A stretch of DNA of 64,000 nucleotides from Rhodoferax lacus (GTDB lineage Bacteria > Pseudomonadota > Gammaproteobacteria > Burkholderiales > Burkholderiaceae_C), in assembly GCF_003415675.1 (NCBI RefSeq), contig NZ_QFZK01000009.1, forward strand, positions 94,954 through 158,953, read 5' to 3'. Positions 46,592-54,765 of this stretch are shown piece by piece. Position 1 is the first letter of the stretch. The number at the start of each line of letters is the position of its first letter. The notes under the pieces were generated by a model. It was not told the DNA's origin. It did not search any database and saw nothing but the letters and a program-made list of their open reading frames with translations. A program made the position numbers and the translations under genes.

Positions 46592-47626
46592 TTACACCCC
46601 CAGCCGCTCGATAAACCGTTGCGCTGCGAACTTTGCATTCAAAGCATCCCAGCCCTGGCGCAGTCGTTGGTTCCAGCCTGGCCCCCGGCTGCTTGCATTC
46701 GCCCATGACTCGCGCACCAGGTCACCGTCGTTCTCCAGCAGATAGTCCAACAGGCAGGCCGCTTGTATCAGGTCCTTGTTGGCTTTGGTGCGTTGCTCCC
46801 GTGGCCGCTCTCCATAGACGATGAGCTTGTGCCAAACATAGCGCTCTGGCCGGGGTATGTTCACCACCAGGGGGCCGTTGCGGTAGAGCAGTGTGGCCTT
46901 CATGGGCGCTTCCAGAGAAAACTCCATGAACTTCAGGGGTTGCATGGAGAGGTTCAGGGCAGGCACAAACTGCGGTGCATCCCCACTTCTGCCAAACGTA
47001 GTCAAAAAATCCAGATCAAAGTCGGGCTCATCGGGCTTCTTGTACGTGGTGCCGCTCATCACAGGAATGAACCCCATTTCCAACGAGTCAATCGCTTTGG
47101 CGGTGTCCACCTGCACGTTTCTCGCAATCGCAAGAGAAATATTCTTGCCTGCGTGTGCAAAGTCCAGATCCACCGTGAAAGCGCCTGCATCCCAGCGCAC
47201 GCCAAACATGTTTTGGTAGGCCAGAAACGCATGGGTTCCCACCAGCAGTCCGCCGGCATTAAAAAACCCGTGGTCCAGCAGTCGGCCAATCACACGGCCA
47301 TGCTTCAAAGGAATCTCGGAGCAACCCAATGCAATGGTCGCCTGGGCCAACTTCTGTAAAGCGGCTTGCCCCTGGGTTGCATCGGCAGCACCGTGGCGAT
47401 CAATCAGTGCACGCGTTTTTGCGTCGTCTGGGCCGACGAAGACTTGCTGGACTTTTCCGTCGGGTTGCTTTTTTTGGTAATACCAATAGTGACGGCCTTT
47501 GTCGTGCTTTTTGACAAAGCCGCCAGGCACCAGCGCCACGCTGCGCCTCATTTCAGCATCGCGGGCAGCAACATCCAGGCCCGCATAGGAAGCCTGTGCT
47601 GCTGCGCTGAGTTCTGAATAAAGCAC
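46592..47626 (-). CDS. Nucleotidyltransferase-fold protein (GSU2403-like)
   Basis: A 344-residue protein. GGLLVGTHAFLAYQN followed 15-20 residues later by VDLDFA matches the GSU2403-type nucleotidyltransferase fold (Gly-Gly/Gly-Thr strand, then Asp-x-Asp). Some related folds (AbiEii, MNT-like) are toxins or RNA modifiers, but this family is uncharacterised. The start codon is GTG (47624-47626) with no ribosome binding site, and an inverted repeat sits immediately upstream. It faces the T6SS effector gene tail-to-tail. Confidence 0.65.
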   Translation of the reverse strand: MLYSELSAAAQASYAGLDVAARDAEMRRSVALVPGGFVKKHDKGRHYWYYQKKQPDGKVQQVFVGPDDAKTRALIDRHGAADATQGQAALQKLAQATIALGCSEIPLKHGRVIGRLLDHGFFNAGGLLVGTHAFLAYQNMFGVRWDAGAFTVDLDFAHAGKNISLAIARNVQVDTAKAIDSLEMGFIPVMSGTTYKKPDEPDFDLDFLTTFGRSGDAPQFVPALNLSMQPLKFMEFSLEAPMKATLLYRNGPLVVNIPRPERYVWHKLIVYGERPREQRTKANKDLIQAACLLDYLLENDGDLVRESWANASSRGPGWNQRLRQGWDALNAKFAAQRFIERLGV

Positions 47627-47632
47627 TGGCTG

Positions 47633-47659
47633 TACTACCTTTAAAGTTTAGGTAGTATA
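47633..47659 (-). promoter_or_regulatory. Operator-like palindrome and -10 box before the GSU2403-like gene
   Basis: TACTACCT (47633-47640) and AGGTAGTA (47650-47657) are perfect complements spaced by nine A/T-rich bases. On the minus strand TATACT (47659-47654) overlaps one arm and could be the -10 box, giving a very short leader to the GTG start. A repressor bound here would block initiation. Confidence 0.45.
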
Positions 47660-47675
47660 GCCAAGGCGTGCGCCT

Positions 47676-49571
47676 TCACTCCACCGTCACACTCTTAGCC
47701 AAATTCCGCGGCTTATCCACATCCGTGCCCCTTGCACACGCCGTGTGGTACGCCAGCAGCTGCAGCGGCACCACGTGCAGCATGGGGGAGAGCTCGCCGT
47801 AGTGCTCTGGCATGCGGATCACGTGCAGGCCTTCGCCGCTCTCGATGCGGGTGTCGGCATCGGCCAGCACATAGAGCACGCCGCCGCGGGCGCGCACTTC
47901 GTGCATATTGCTTTTGAGCTTTTCCAAGAGAGCGTCATTGGGCGCTACGGTGACCACGGGCATGCTGCTGGTGACCAGGGCCAGGGGGCCGTGTTTGAGT
48001 TCGCCAGCGGGGTAGGCCTCGGCGTGGATGTAGCTGATTTCCTTGAGCTTCAAGGCGCCTTCCAGGGCGATGGGGTAGTGCAGGCCGCGGCCCAGGAAGA
48101 GGGCGTTTTCGCAGCTCGCAAAGTCGTCAGCCCAGGCCATCACCTGCGGCTCCAGGGCCAGCACGGCTTGCAGGGCGGCGGGCAGGTGGCGCATGGCTTT
48201 CATGTGGCGCTGCTCTTCAGCGTCACTCAGGCGGCCCTTGGCTTGGGCCAGGCACAGGGTGAGCAAAAACAGGCCGGCCAGTTGCGCGGTAAAGGCCTTG
48301 GTGCTGGCCACGCCGATCTCCACACCGGCGCGCGTCACATAGGCCAGGCTGCATTCGCGCACCATGGCGCTGGTGGCCACGTTGCAGATGGTCAGGGTGT
48401 GGTGCATGCCCAGCGACTGGGCGTGGCGCAGGGCGGCCAGGGTGTCGGCGGTTTCGCCGCTTTGGGTGATGGTTACCACCAGGGTGTTGGGGTTGGGCAC
48501 CGAGTCGCGGTAGCGGTACTCGCTGGCCACTTCCACCTGCGTGGGGATCTTGGCAATGCTTTCCAGCCAGTACTTGGCGGTACAGCCGCTGTAGTAGCTG
48601 GTGCCGCAGGCCAAAATCAGCACCGAATCAATCTGCGCAAACACGCGTGCGGCGTTGGCGCCGGGCTGGTGGTTCATTTGCTGGTCAAACAGCTCGGGCG
48701 TGATGCCTTCCACGCCTTCCAGGGTGTCGGCAATGGCGCGTGGCTGCTCGAAGATTTCTTTCTGCATGTAGTGGCGGTAGGGGCCGAGTTCGGCCGCACC
48801 GCTGTGCGCCACCACGGTTTTTACCGGGCGCTGCGCCGGGCTCACGGGTTTGCGCGCCTTGTCAAACAGCCAGTACTTGCCCAACTGCATGTCGATCAGG
48901 TCGCCCTCTTCCAGGTAGACGATCTGGTCGGTCACACCGGCCAGGGCCATGGCGTCGCTGGCCAGAAACAGCTCTTGCCCGTCCTTGCCCACACCCAGGA
49001 TCAGCGGCGAGCCCGCGCGTGCGCCCACCAGGCGCTGCGGCTCGTCCTTGCAGAACACGGCAATGGCGTAGGCGCCGTGCAAATGGGTGAGTGCGCTTTT
49101 GACGGCCTCGAACAGGTCGCCGTCGTAGAGGCTGTCCACCAGGTGGGCAATCACCTCGGTGTCGGTCTGGCTGTCAAACACATAGCCACGGGCCTGCAGG
49201 GCGGCGCGCAGTTCGTCGTGGTTCTCAATGATGCCGTTGTGCACCAGCGCAATGCGGCCTGGCTTGGATGCGGCATCAAGCCCGGTGCCATGGCTGAAGT
49301 GCGGGTGGGCGTTGTGTACCACCGGCGCGCCGTGTGTGGCCCAGCGGGTGTGGGCAATGCCCAGCGTGCCTTCCAGATGGGTTGTGGCCACCTGCTCGGC
49401 CAGCTCGGCCACGCGTGCGGTGCTGCGAGCGCGCTTCAGGCCGGGGGTGGCATCTTGCGCATACACGGCGACGCCGCAGGAGTCGTAGCCCCGGTACTCC
49501 AGGCGCTCCAGGCCCTGCACCAGCACGGGAACAATATTGCGGGTCGAGACCGCGCCGACGATGCCACACAT
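47676..49571 (-). CDS. glmS: Glutamine--fructose-6-phosphate aminotransferase (isomerising)
   Basis: A 631-residue enzyme, first step of UDP-GlcNAc synthesis. The start ATG gives MCGIVGAVS, exposing the N-terminal nucleophile Cys for the glutamine amidotransferase domain (about 1-240); two SIS sugar-isomerase domains follow, with GTSYYS and [13 protein letters not shown]; the end reads [11 protein letters not shown] as usual. GGAG is eight bases upstream. glmU, the last step, lies 3 kb away on the same strand. A glmS ribozyme is not expected in this group and was not seen. Confidence 0.98.
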   Translation of the reverse strand: MCGIVGAVSTRNIVPVLVQGLERLEYRGYDSCGVAVYAQDATPGLKRARSTARVAELAEQVATTHLEGTLGIAHTRWATHGAPVVHNAHPHFSHGTGLDAASKPGRIALVHNGIIENHDELRAALQARGYVFDSQTDTEVIAHLVDSLYDGDLFEAVKSALTHLHGAYAIAVFCKDEPQRLVGARAGSPLILGVGKDGQELFLASDAMALAGVTDQIVYLEEGDLIDMQLGKYWLFDKARKPVSPAQRPVKTVVAHSGAAELGPYRHYMQKEIFEQPRAIADTLEGVEGITPELFDQQMNHQPGANAARVFAQIDSVLILACGTSYYSGCTAKYWLESIAKIPTQVEVASEYRYRDSVPNPNTLVVTITQSGETADTLAALRHAQSLGMHHTLTICNVATSAMVRECSLAYVTRAGVEIGVASTKAFTAQLAGLFLLTLCLAQAKGRLSDAEEQRHMKAMRHLPAALQAVLALEPQVMAWADDFASCENALFLGRGLHYPIALEGALKLKEISYIHAEAYPAGELKHGPLALVTSSMPVVTVAPNDALLEKLKSNMHEVRARGGVLYVLADADTRIESGEGLHVIRMPEHYGELSPMLHVVPLQLLAYHTACARGTDVDKPRNLAKSVTVE

Positions 49572-49705
49572 ACGCACACTCCTTGGGTTTGATGCCGCAA
49601 TGGTAGAACCGGCGATTAAAAATAAGAATTTGATTAGTGGAAATAAATGAACGAAAATTTCATAGCCATATAAGTTTGCAATAAAAGCAAAAATTTAAAT
49701 CATTT
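49572..49705. promoter_or_regulatory. AT-rich divergent promoter region between glmS and the AsnC-type gene
   Basis: This 134-bp gap is far more AT-rich than anything nearby, with A/T runs typical of Lrp-family binding and curved DNA. It must carry both divergent promoters. I could not single out unambiguous -10/-35 pairs among the many A/T hexamers. Confidence 0.4.
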
Positions 49706-50203
49706 ATGAAAGAAATAGAGCTGGATGCCATGGACCTGGCCCTGCTGGAGCAGCTGCAGCGCGACGCCTCGCTCAGCAACCAGGACCTGGCCCTGGCCGT
49801 GCACACCTCTGCGCCCACCTGCCTGCGGCGCATCAAACGCCTGCGCGATGCAGGCCTGATCGAGCGCCAGGTGGCCATCCTCAATCCGGAAAAACTGGCA
49901 CAGGCCATTGGCCACGGCCTGAGTGCCATCGTGGAAATCACGCTGGACCGCCAGGGCGCCGAAGAGCTGGAACGCTTCGAGGCGCGTGTGGTGGCGGATG
50001 ACGCTGTGCAGCAGTGCTACCGCGTCTCGCCGGGGCCGGACTTTGTGTTGGTGGTGCATGCCGCCCACATGCCCGCCTACCTGGCGCTGGCGCAGCGGCT
50101 CTTCACCAGCGATGCCAATGTGCGCAACGTCAAGGCGTTTTTCAGCGTCAAGCGCAGCAAGTTCGGGGCCGAGCTGCCCTTGGCGCCGAAGGGTATGGAT
50201 TAA
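49706..50203 (+). CDS. Lrp/AsnC-family transcriptional regulator
   Basis: A 165-residue protein with an N-terminal winged HTH (about residues 8-55: LEQLQRDASLSNQDLA, CLRRIKRLRDAGLIER) and a C-terminal RAM effector domain. Family members sense amino acids and often control adjacent or their own genes. The 128-bp AT-rich gap to glmS is likely its binding region. Divergence from glmS suggests possible control of amino-sugar synthesis, but I have no direct evidence. Confidence 0.9.
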   Translation: MKEIELDAMDLALLEQLQRDASLSNQDLALAVHTSAPTCLRRIKRLRDAGLIERQVAILNPEKLAQAIGHGLSAIVEITLDRQGAEELERFEARVVADDAVQQCYRVSPGPDFVLVVHAAHMPAYLALAQRLFTSDANVRNVKAFFSVKRSKFGAELPLAPKGMD

Positions 50204-50231
50204 AGTGCCTAGCCATGACAAAGCCCTGCAC

Positions 50232-51941
50232 ATGAAACGCCTGGTAGACCTGGCGGTTGAGGCCCTGGGTACCAACCTGGTGGACGAGATCGAGCTGGCC
50301 GAGCGCGTGCAGCACGTGCGCTCCACTGCCGCGATTTGCATCGTCTGCAGCGTGGGCTTCTCGGCCTTCAACCTCATGGAGCCGACCACGCAGTTGCTGG
50401 GTTTCGCCGAACTCGTCAGCCTGCTGCTGTTCTTTGTGCCGGCAGCGCTGCTGGTCAACCAGCCGCAGCACATTGAGGCTACCGAACTCCTGCTGCTGCT
50501 GGGTGCGCTGGCCATTTCTTCGGCTCTGATTCTCTTGGGAGGGGTGGCGGGCACCGGCTTGTTTTGGGTCTATTCGGTGCCTTTCCTGTCCTTTTTTATC
50601 AAGGGGCAGCGCCGCGGCTGGTACTACAGCCTGGCGTTCTTTGCCTGCCACATGGTGTGCCTGCTGCTGGTCGCACCCCTGCTGCCCTTCAGCTACCCGT
50701 ATTCGCCGGTGGTGCGCACGCATTTCCTGTTGTCCATGGGCTTTTATGTGCTGATTGCGGCGGCCTTCAACCATGCCCGCAGCCGTTTCGAGACTGCGCT
50801 GCATGAGCGCAAAAACGAGGCCGAGGCCGCCAGCCAGGCCAAGTCCCGCTTTCTGGCCGCCGCCAGCCACGACCTGCGCCAGCCCGCCCACGCCTTGGGC
50901 CTGTTCGTGGCCCGGCTCAAGCAGCTGCCGCACGACCCGCAGACCCGGGAACTGGTGGCCGGTGTGGACGCCTCGGTGCTGGCGCTGCAGGACATGCTGG
51001 ATGCTTTTTTTGACTACTCGCGTCTGGACTCCCAGCTCACCCATGCCCGTCTGCAAAGCTTTGCGCTCAATGCCGTGTTTGACACACTGCGCACCAGTTT
51101 TTCCGACATGGCCAGGCAAAAGGGCCTGCGCCTGCGTATTCGCCCGACCAAGGCCTGGGTGCAAAGCGACCCGGTGTTGCTGCACAGGGTCCTGCTCAAT
51201 TTGCTGAGCAACGCCGTGCAGCACACACACAGTGGCAGCGTGCTGCTGACCTGCAGGCCGGGTGCGGGGCAAGGCGTGCTGCACATCCAGGTGCGTGACA
51301 GCGGCATTGGCATTGCCCTGGAGCATCAGCAAAAGGTCTTTGAAGAGTTCTACCAGGTGGAAAACCCCGAACGCGACCGCAACAAGGGCCTGGGCCTGGG
51401 CCTGAGCATCGTGGAGCGTTCCTGCAAGCTGCTGGACCACCGCATCGCCCTGCGTTCGGCCCTGGGCTGTGGCAGCACCTTCACCTTGCAGGTGCCACAG
51501 GGAAGGGCAGACGCCGCCCTGCCAGCCAGTGGGTTGCAGGAGCTGGTTGGCGGCAAAGACATTGGCGGCATGCGCGTGCTGCTGATTGAGGACGACGCCC
51601 TGGGCCGCGCAGCCCTGGCCGGCTTGCTGCAAAGTTGGGGTTGCCAGGTGCTGGAGGCCAGTACCGCCCAATCAGCACAGGAGCGCTATTCGGCCGAGCT
51701 GGCACCTGATTTTCTGCTCACCGACTTTCGCCTGCTGGGGGCACACGACGGCGTGGACGCGGTGCAGCAATTGCGCGCCCTCGCGGGACGCGATATTCCA
51801 GCCTGCATCATCAGTGGCGACACCGATGAGCGCGTCAAGCAGCGCATTGCAACTGCGGGTTTGCTGCTGCTGCAAAAGCCCGTCAAGCCCGCCAAGCTGC
51901 GCAGCCTGCTGCGCCACGCCTGGAACCATCAGCCGCAGTAG
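50232..51941 (+). CDS. Hybrid sensor histidine kinase / response regulator
   Basis: A 569-residue membrane kinase. Six or so hydrophobic helices fill residues about 35-190, then SRFLAAASHDLRQPAHALGLF gives the phospho-accepting His box, NLLSNAVQH the N box, DSGIGI the G1 box and GLGLGLSIVE the G2 box; a C-terminal receiver has DD and the phospho-Asp in LLTDFRLL with KP near the end. The H box with Q-P is characteristic of a betaproteobacterial group often linked to quorum or membrane signals. ATG 50232 is chosen; GTG 50205 is possible. It converges with the next gene, overlapping 13 bases. Signal unknown. Confidence 0.9.
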   Translation: MKRLVDLAVEALGTNLVDEIELAERVQHVRSTAAICIVCSVGFSAFNLMEPTTQLLGFAELVSLLLFFVPAALLVNQPQHIEATELLLLLGALAISSALILLGGVAGTGLFWVYSVPFLSFFIKGQRRGWYYSLAFFACHMVCLLLVAPLLPFSYPYSPVVRTHFLLSMGFYVLIAAAFNHARSRFETALHERKNEAEAASQAKSRFLAAASHDLRQPAHALGLFVARLKQLPHDPQTRELVAGVDASVLALQDMLDAFFDYSRLDSQLTHARLQSFALNAVFDTLRTSFSDMARQKGLRLRIRPTKAWVQSDPVLLHRVLLNLLSNAVQHTHSGSVLLTCRPGAGQGVLHIQVRDSGIGIALEHQQKVFEEFYQVENPERDRNKGLGLGLSIVERSCKLLDHRIALRSALGCGSTFTLQVPQGRADAALPASGLQELVGGKDIGGMRVLLIEDDALGRAALAGLLQSWGCQVLEASTAQSAQERYSAELAPDFLLTDFRLLGAHDGVDAVQQLRALAGRDIPACIISGDTDERVKQRIATAGLLLLQKPVKPAKLRSLLRHAWNHQPQ

Positions 51942-52678
51942 GGCAGGGTGATGCAGACGGTGCATCCACCATCCACAATCCCTTCGGCCTGAATCCCGCC
52001 ACCCATGCGCGCGAGCATCTTGCGGGTGAGCGCCAGCCCCATGCCAATGCCGGCAAATTGCTTGACCGTATGCAGGCGCGAAAACGGCTTGAACAGCTTG
52101 GACTGCAGGGCCGGGTTGAAGCCCGCGCCGTTGTCCTGAATGCGCAGGGTGACAGGGCCCACGGCGTGCGTTTGCTGCGCCGACACCCCAATGTGCCGCT
52201 GCTCCTTGTGGGCCGTGAACTTGACTGCGTTGTCCAGCACGGCCATTACAGCGGCGCGCAGCAGCACTGCATCCGCCAGCACCACCGGCAGCGCCTCCTG
52301 CACCTGCCACACGATGGGTGCTTCGGGATGCTTCTGGCGCAGCTCGGTCACCACGTCCTGCACCAGCGCCTGCAAGGGTAAGGGCGCAATCGCCACGGGT
52401 GTGGTGCCCAGGCGCGAGAGCTCCATCAGCCCGTCCATCAGCACGCCCATGTGGCGCGCCGAGTCAGAGATGGTGTTCACAAACCCCAGGGTCTCGGCTG
52501 GCAGCAGGGGGGCTGCGTCTTCCTGCACCAGCTGCGCATAGCTCAGGATGTGGCGCAGGCTGGCGCGCAGGTCGTGTGACACGGTGTAGGTAAAGTCCTG
52601 CATCTCGGCGCGCAGGCTGGCCAGTTCGGCTTCCAGCGCGGCAACGCGCATGCCGGGTGTGTCGGGTGTATCGGGCAT
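51929..52678 (-). CDS. Stand-alone histidine kinase (no sensor domain)
   Basis: A 249-residue kinase core. A short coiled coil precedes the H box FTYTVSHDLRASLRH, followed by the N box VLDNAVKF, G1 DNGAGF and G2 GIGMGLAL. It lacks transmembrane or PAS sensory domains, like the kinase end of phytochrome-type proteins, and so may depend on a partner. The ATG 52678 has GGAG nine bases upstream and was preferred over an upstream TTG. No receiver gene is adjacent, but the hybrid kinase next door has one. Confidence 0.85.
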   Translation of the reverse strand: MPDTPDTPGMRVAALEAELASLRAEMQDFTYTVSHDLRASLRHILSYAQLVQEDAAPLLPAETLGFVNTISDSARHMGVLMDGLMELSRLGTTPVAIAPLPLQALVQDVVTELRQKHPEAPIVWQVQEALPVVLADAVLLRAAVMAVLDNAVKFTAHKEQRHIGVSAQQTHAVGPVTLRIQDNGAGFNPALQSKLFKPFSRLHTVKQFAGIGMGLALTRKMLARMGGGIQAEGIVDGGCTVCITLPYCG

Positions 52679-52705
52679 GTCAGCTCTCCAGTGCCACAAC
52701 CGGCT

Positions 52706-54136
52706 CTAGGCCTTGGGCGCCTTTTTCGGGCGCGACCAGTCGGCAATGGACACCTGCTTCCCACGCGCCACTGTCAGGGCGCCGGGCGGTGTGCTCTTGG
52801 TCAGGGTGGAGCCGCCGCCCACCGTGCCGCCCGCACCCAAAGTGAGGGGGGCAATCAGCACGCAGTTGCTGCCCACATGCACATCAGCCCCGATGACCGT
52901 GCGGTGCTTGTTGGCGCCGTCGTAATTGGCGGTGATGCTGCCCGCACCAAAGTTCACCCGCTCGCCCACCGTGGCATCGCCCAGATAGGCCAGGTGGTTG
53001 GCCTTGGCGCCATCGGCCAGGGTGGAGTTCTTCACTTCCACAAAGTTGCCGATGTGCACCTCTGAGCCCAAACGCGCGCCGGGGCGCAGGCGGGCAAACG
53101 GGCCTATCAGCGAGCCCACGCCCACGGTCACGCCCAGCTTCTCGCCGTCGATGTGGGTAAACGGGTGGATGACGGCACCGGCCTCGATCACCGCATTGGC
53201 AATCACGCAGTTGGCACCAATGCGAACGCCTTCGCCCAGGTTCACCTGCCCCTCAAAGACGCAGTTCACATCGATGGACACATCGTGGGCGCACGACAGA
53301 TCGCCGCGCACATCCAGGCGCGCCGGGTCGGCCAGGCGCACGCCTTCTTCCATCAGCTTGTGGGCCACGCCCAATTGGTAAGCGCGCTCCAGTTGGGCCA
53401 GCTGCACCGGGCTGTTGACCCCGGCCACTTGCACGGCATCTGTGATCTTGTGCGCCACCACGGCCTCGCCGTCGGACACGGCAAAGCGCACGATGTCGGT
53501 CAGGTAGTACTCGCCCTGTGCGTTGTGGTTGCCCAGGCGCGCCAGCCAGCGCCTGAGCGAGGCCGCAGGCACCGCCATGATGCCGCTATATACCTCCTGG
53601 ATATGGCGCTGCTCGGGGCTGGCGTCCTTGTGTTCCACAATGGCCCGGACCGCGCCATCCGCATTGCGCACAATGCGGCCGTAGCCCGTGGGGTCTGGCA
53701 TTTCCAGTGTCAGCAGCGCCAGGCGGGTGCCGCCGCTTGCGGCAATCAGGTGGAACAGTGTGTCGGCCTGCGTCAGCGGCACGTCGCCCGACAGCACCAC
53801 CACCACGCCATCGTCGGCCAGGTGGGGCAGGGCTTGTTGTACCGCGTGGCCGGTGCCCAGTTGGGGCTCCTGGCGGGCAAATTCCATGGCGTAGTTGGTG
53901 CCTGTGTTGGCCTGGCAGGCGGCTTCCACCTGGGCGGCGCCGTGGCCGGTAATTACCACCACCTTGCGTGCCTGCAGGCTGGCCGCTGTGTCCAGCACAT
54001 GCTGCAACAGGGCGCGTCCGCCCAGGCGGTGCAATACCTTGGGCAGGGCGCTCTTCATGCGCGTGCCCTTGCCTGCGGCCATCACGACCACGTCCACCGG
54101 CTTGTGGCTGCCGGTCTGCTTGCTCTCAAAATGCAT
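52706..54136 (-). CDS. glmU: Bifunctional GlcN-1-P acetyltransferase / UDP-GlcNAc pyrophosphorylase
   Basis: A 476-residue protein. The N-terminal uridylyltransferase domain has the signature MAAGKGTRMKSALPKVLH; the C-terminal left-handed beta-helix has hexapeptide repeats and the acetyltransferase segment ending in the W-S-R-P-like tail. It makes UDP-GlcNAc, the common precursor of peptidoglycan and LPS. The N-terminus has about 15 more residues than E. coli GlmU. Confidence 0.97.
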   Translation of the reverse strand: MHFESKQTGSHKPVDVVVMAAGKGTRMKSALPKVLHRLGGRALLQHVLDTAASLQARKVVVITGHGAAQVEAACQANTGTNYAMEFARQEPQLGTGHAVQQALPHLADDGVVVVLSGDVPLTQADTLFHLIAASGGTRLALLTLEMPDPTGYGRIVRNADGAVRAIVEHKDASPEQRHIQEVYSGIMAVPAASLRRWLARLGNHNAQGEYYLTDIVRFAVSDGEAVVAHKITDAVQVAGVNSPVQLAQLERAYQLGVAHKLMEEGVRLADPARLDVRGDLSCAHDVSIDVNCVFEGQVNLGEGVRIGANCVIANAVIEAGAVIHPFTHIDGEKLGVTVGVGSLIGPFARLRPGARLGSEVHIGNFVEVKNSTLADGAKANHLAYLGDATVGERVNFGAGSITANYDGANKHRTVIGADVHVGSNCVLIAPLTLGAGGTVGGGSTLTKSTPPGALTVARGKQVSIADWSRPKKAPKA

Positions 54137-54162
54137 GGGGTTCCTGTGTGCTTGTTGTTTGC

Positions 54163-54756
54163 TCAGACGGGCCAGACCACGCCGTAATCATTGAGGATGG
54201 CGTCCAGCGGCATGTCGTGCGGCTCGGGCTCGAAATCGGGCAAGAAGCCCATGCCAAAGCCCAGCCCCACCGCGAAAGGCTTGGGCGTCAGGCTCGACAG
54301 CATGCGGTCATAAAAGCCGCCGCCATAACCCAGCCGGTAACCGCCGGGGCCGTAGCCCACGCAGGGTGCGAAGAGCAGGGTGGGCGTGATGATCTCGGTG
54401 TCCTTGGGCTTGGGGATGCCGTAGGCGTCTTCCTCCATGGGGCAGCCCGGGTACCAAGCGTGGAAGGTCATGGTGCGGGTTTCCTTGTTGACCACCGGCA
54501 GGCCAATGCGCCGGGGCTGGGGCTGGTCGAGCAGCTCGCCGTCTTCCTTCCAGCGGTGCAGAGCGGGCAGGGGGTCAAACTCGCCCTTGATGGGCCAGTA
54601 AGCGCCAATCACGATGTCCGGGCGGCCTACCAGCCAGATGCGCATCACGCGCTGCAGCAGGTCGGCCCGCTCTTGGCGGTCTGGCAGCTGGTTGCGCTGT
54701 TCAATCAGGGCGGCCCGCAGGGCCTTCTTTTCCTGTGCTTGTTCTGAGTTGTCCAT
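54163..54756 (-). CDS. 5-formyltetrahydrofolate cyclo-ligase family protein (copy 2)
   Basis: A 197-residue homologue of copy 1 (20984-21556) with the same active-site segment GYGGGFYDRML and IGAYWPIKGEFDP, but overall clearly divergent, so not a recent duplication. Either it is a second cyclo-ligase or a related enzyme with another substrate. ATG 54756 is preferred over GTG 54765, because the latter would leave no space at all before the divergent transglycosylase gene (ATG at 54766). With nine bases between starts, promoters must lie inside the opposite coding sequences. Confidence 0.85.
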   Translation of the reverse strand: MDNSEQAQEKKALRAALIEQRNQLPDRQERADLLQRVMRIWLVGRPDIVIGAYWPIKGEFDPLPALHRWKEDGELLDQPQPRRIGLPVVNKETRTMTFHAWYPGCPMEEDAYGIPKPKDTEIITPTLLFAPCVGYGPGGYRLGYGGGFYDRMLSSLTPKPFAVGLGFGMGFLPDFEPEPHDMPLDAILNDYGVVWPV

Positions 54757-54765
54757 AATGTCCAC

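Noticed and set aside
47745..49592. A 615-codon plus-strand frame opposite glmS
   Set aside because: Shadow frame; composition dominated by His, Gly, Ala and Gln with no recognisable motif, while glmS is complete on the other strand.
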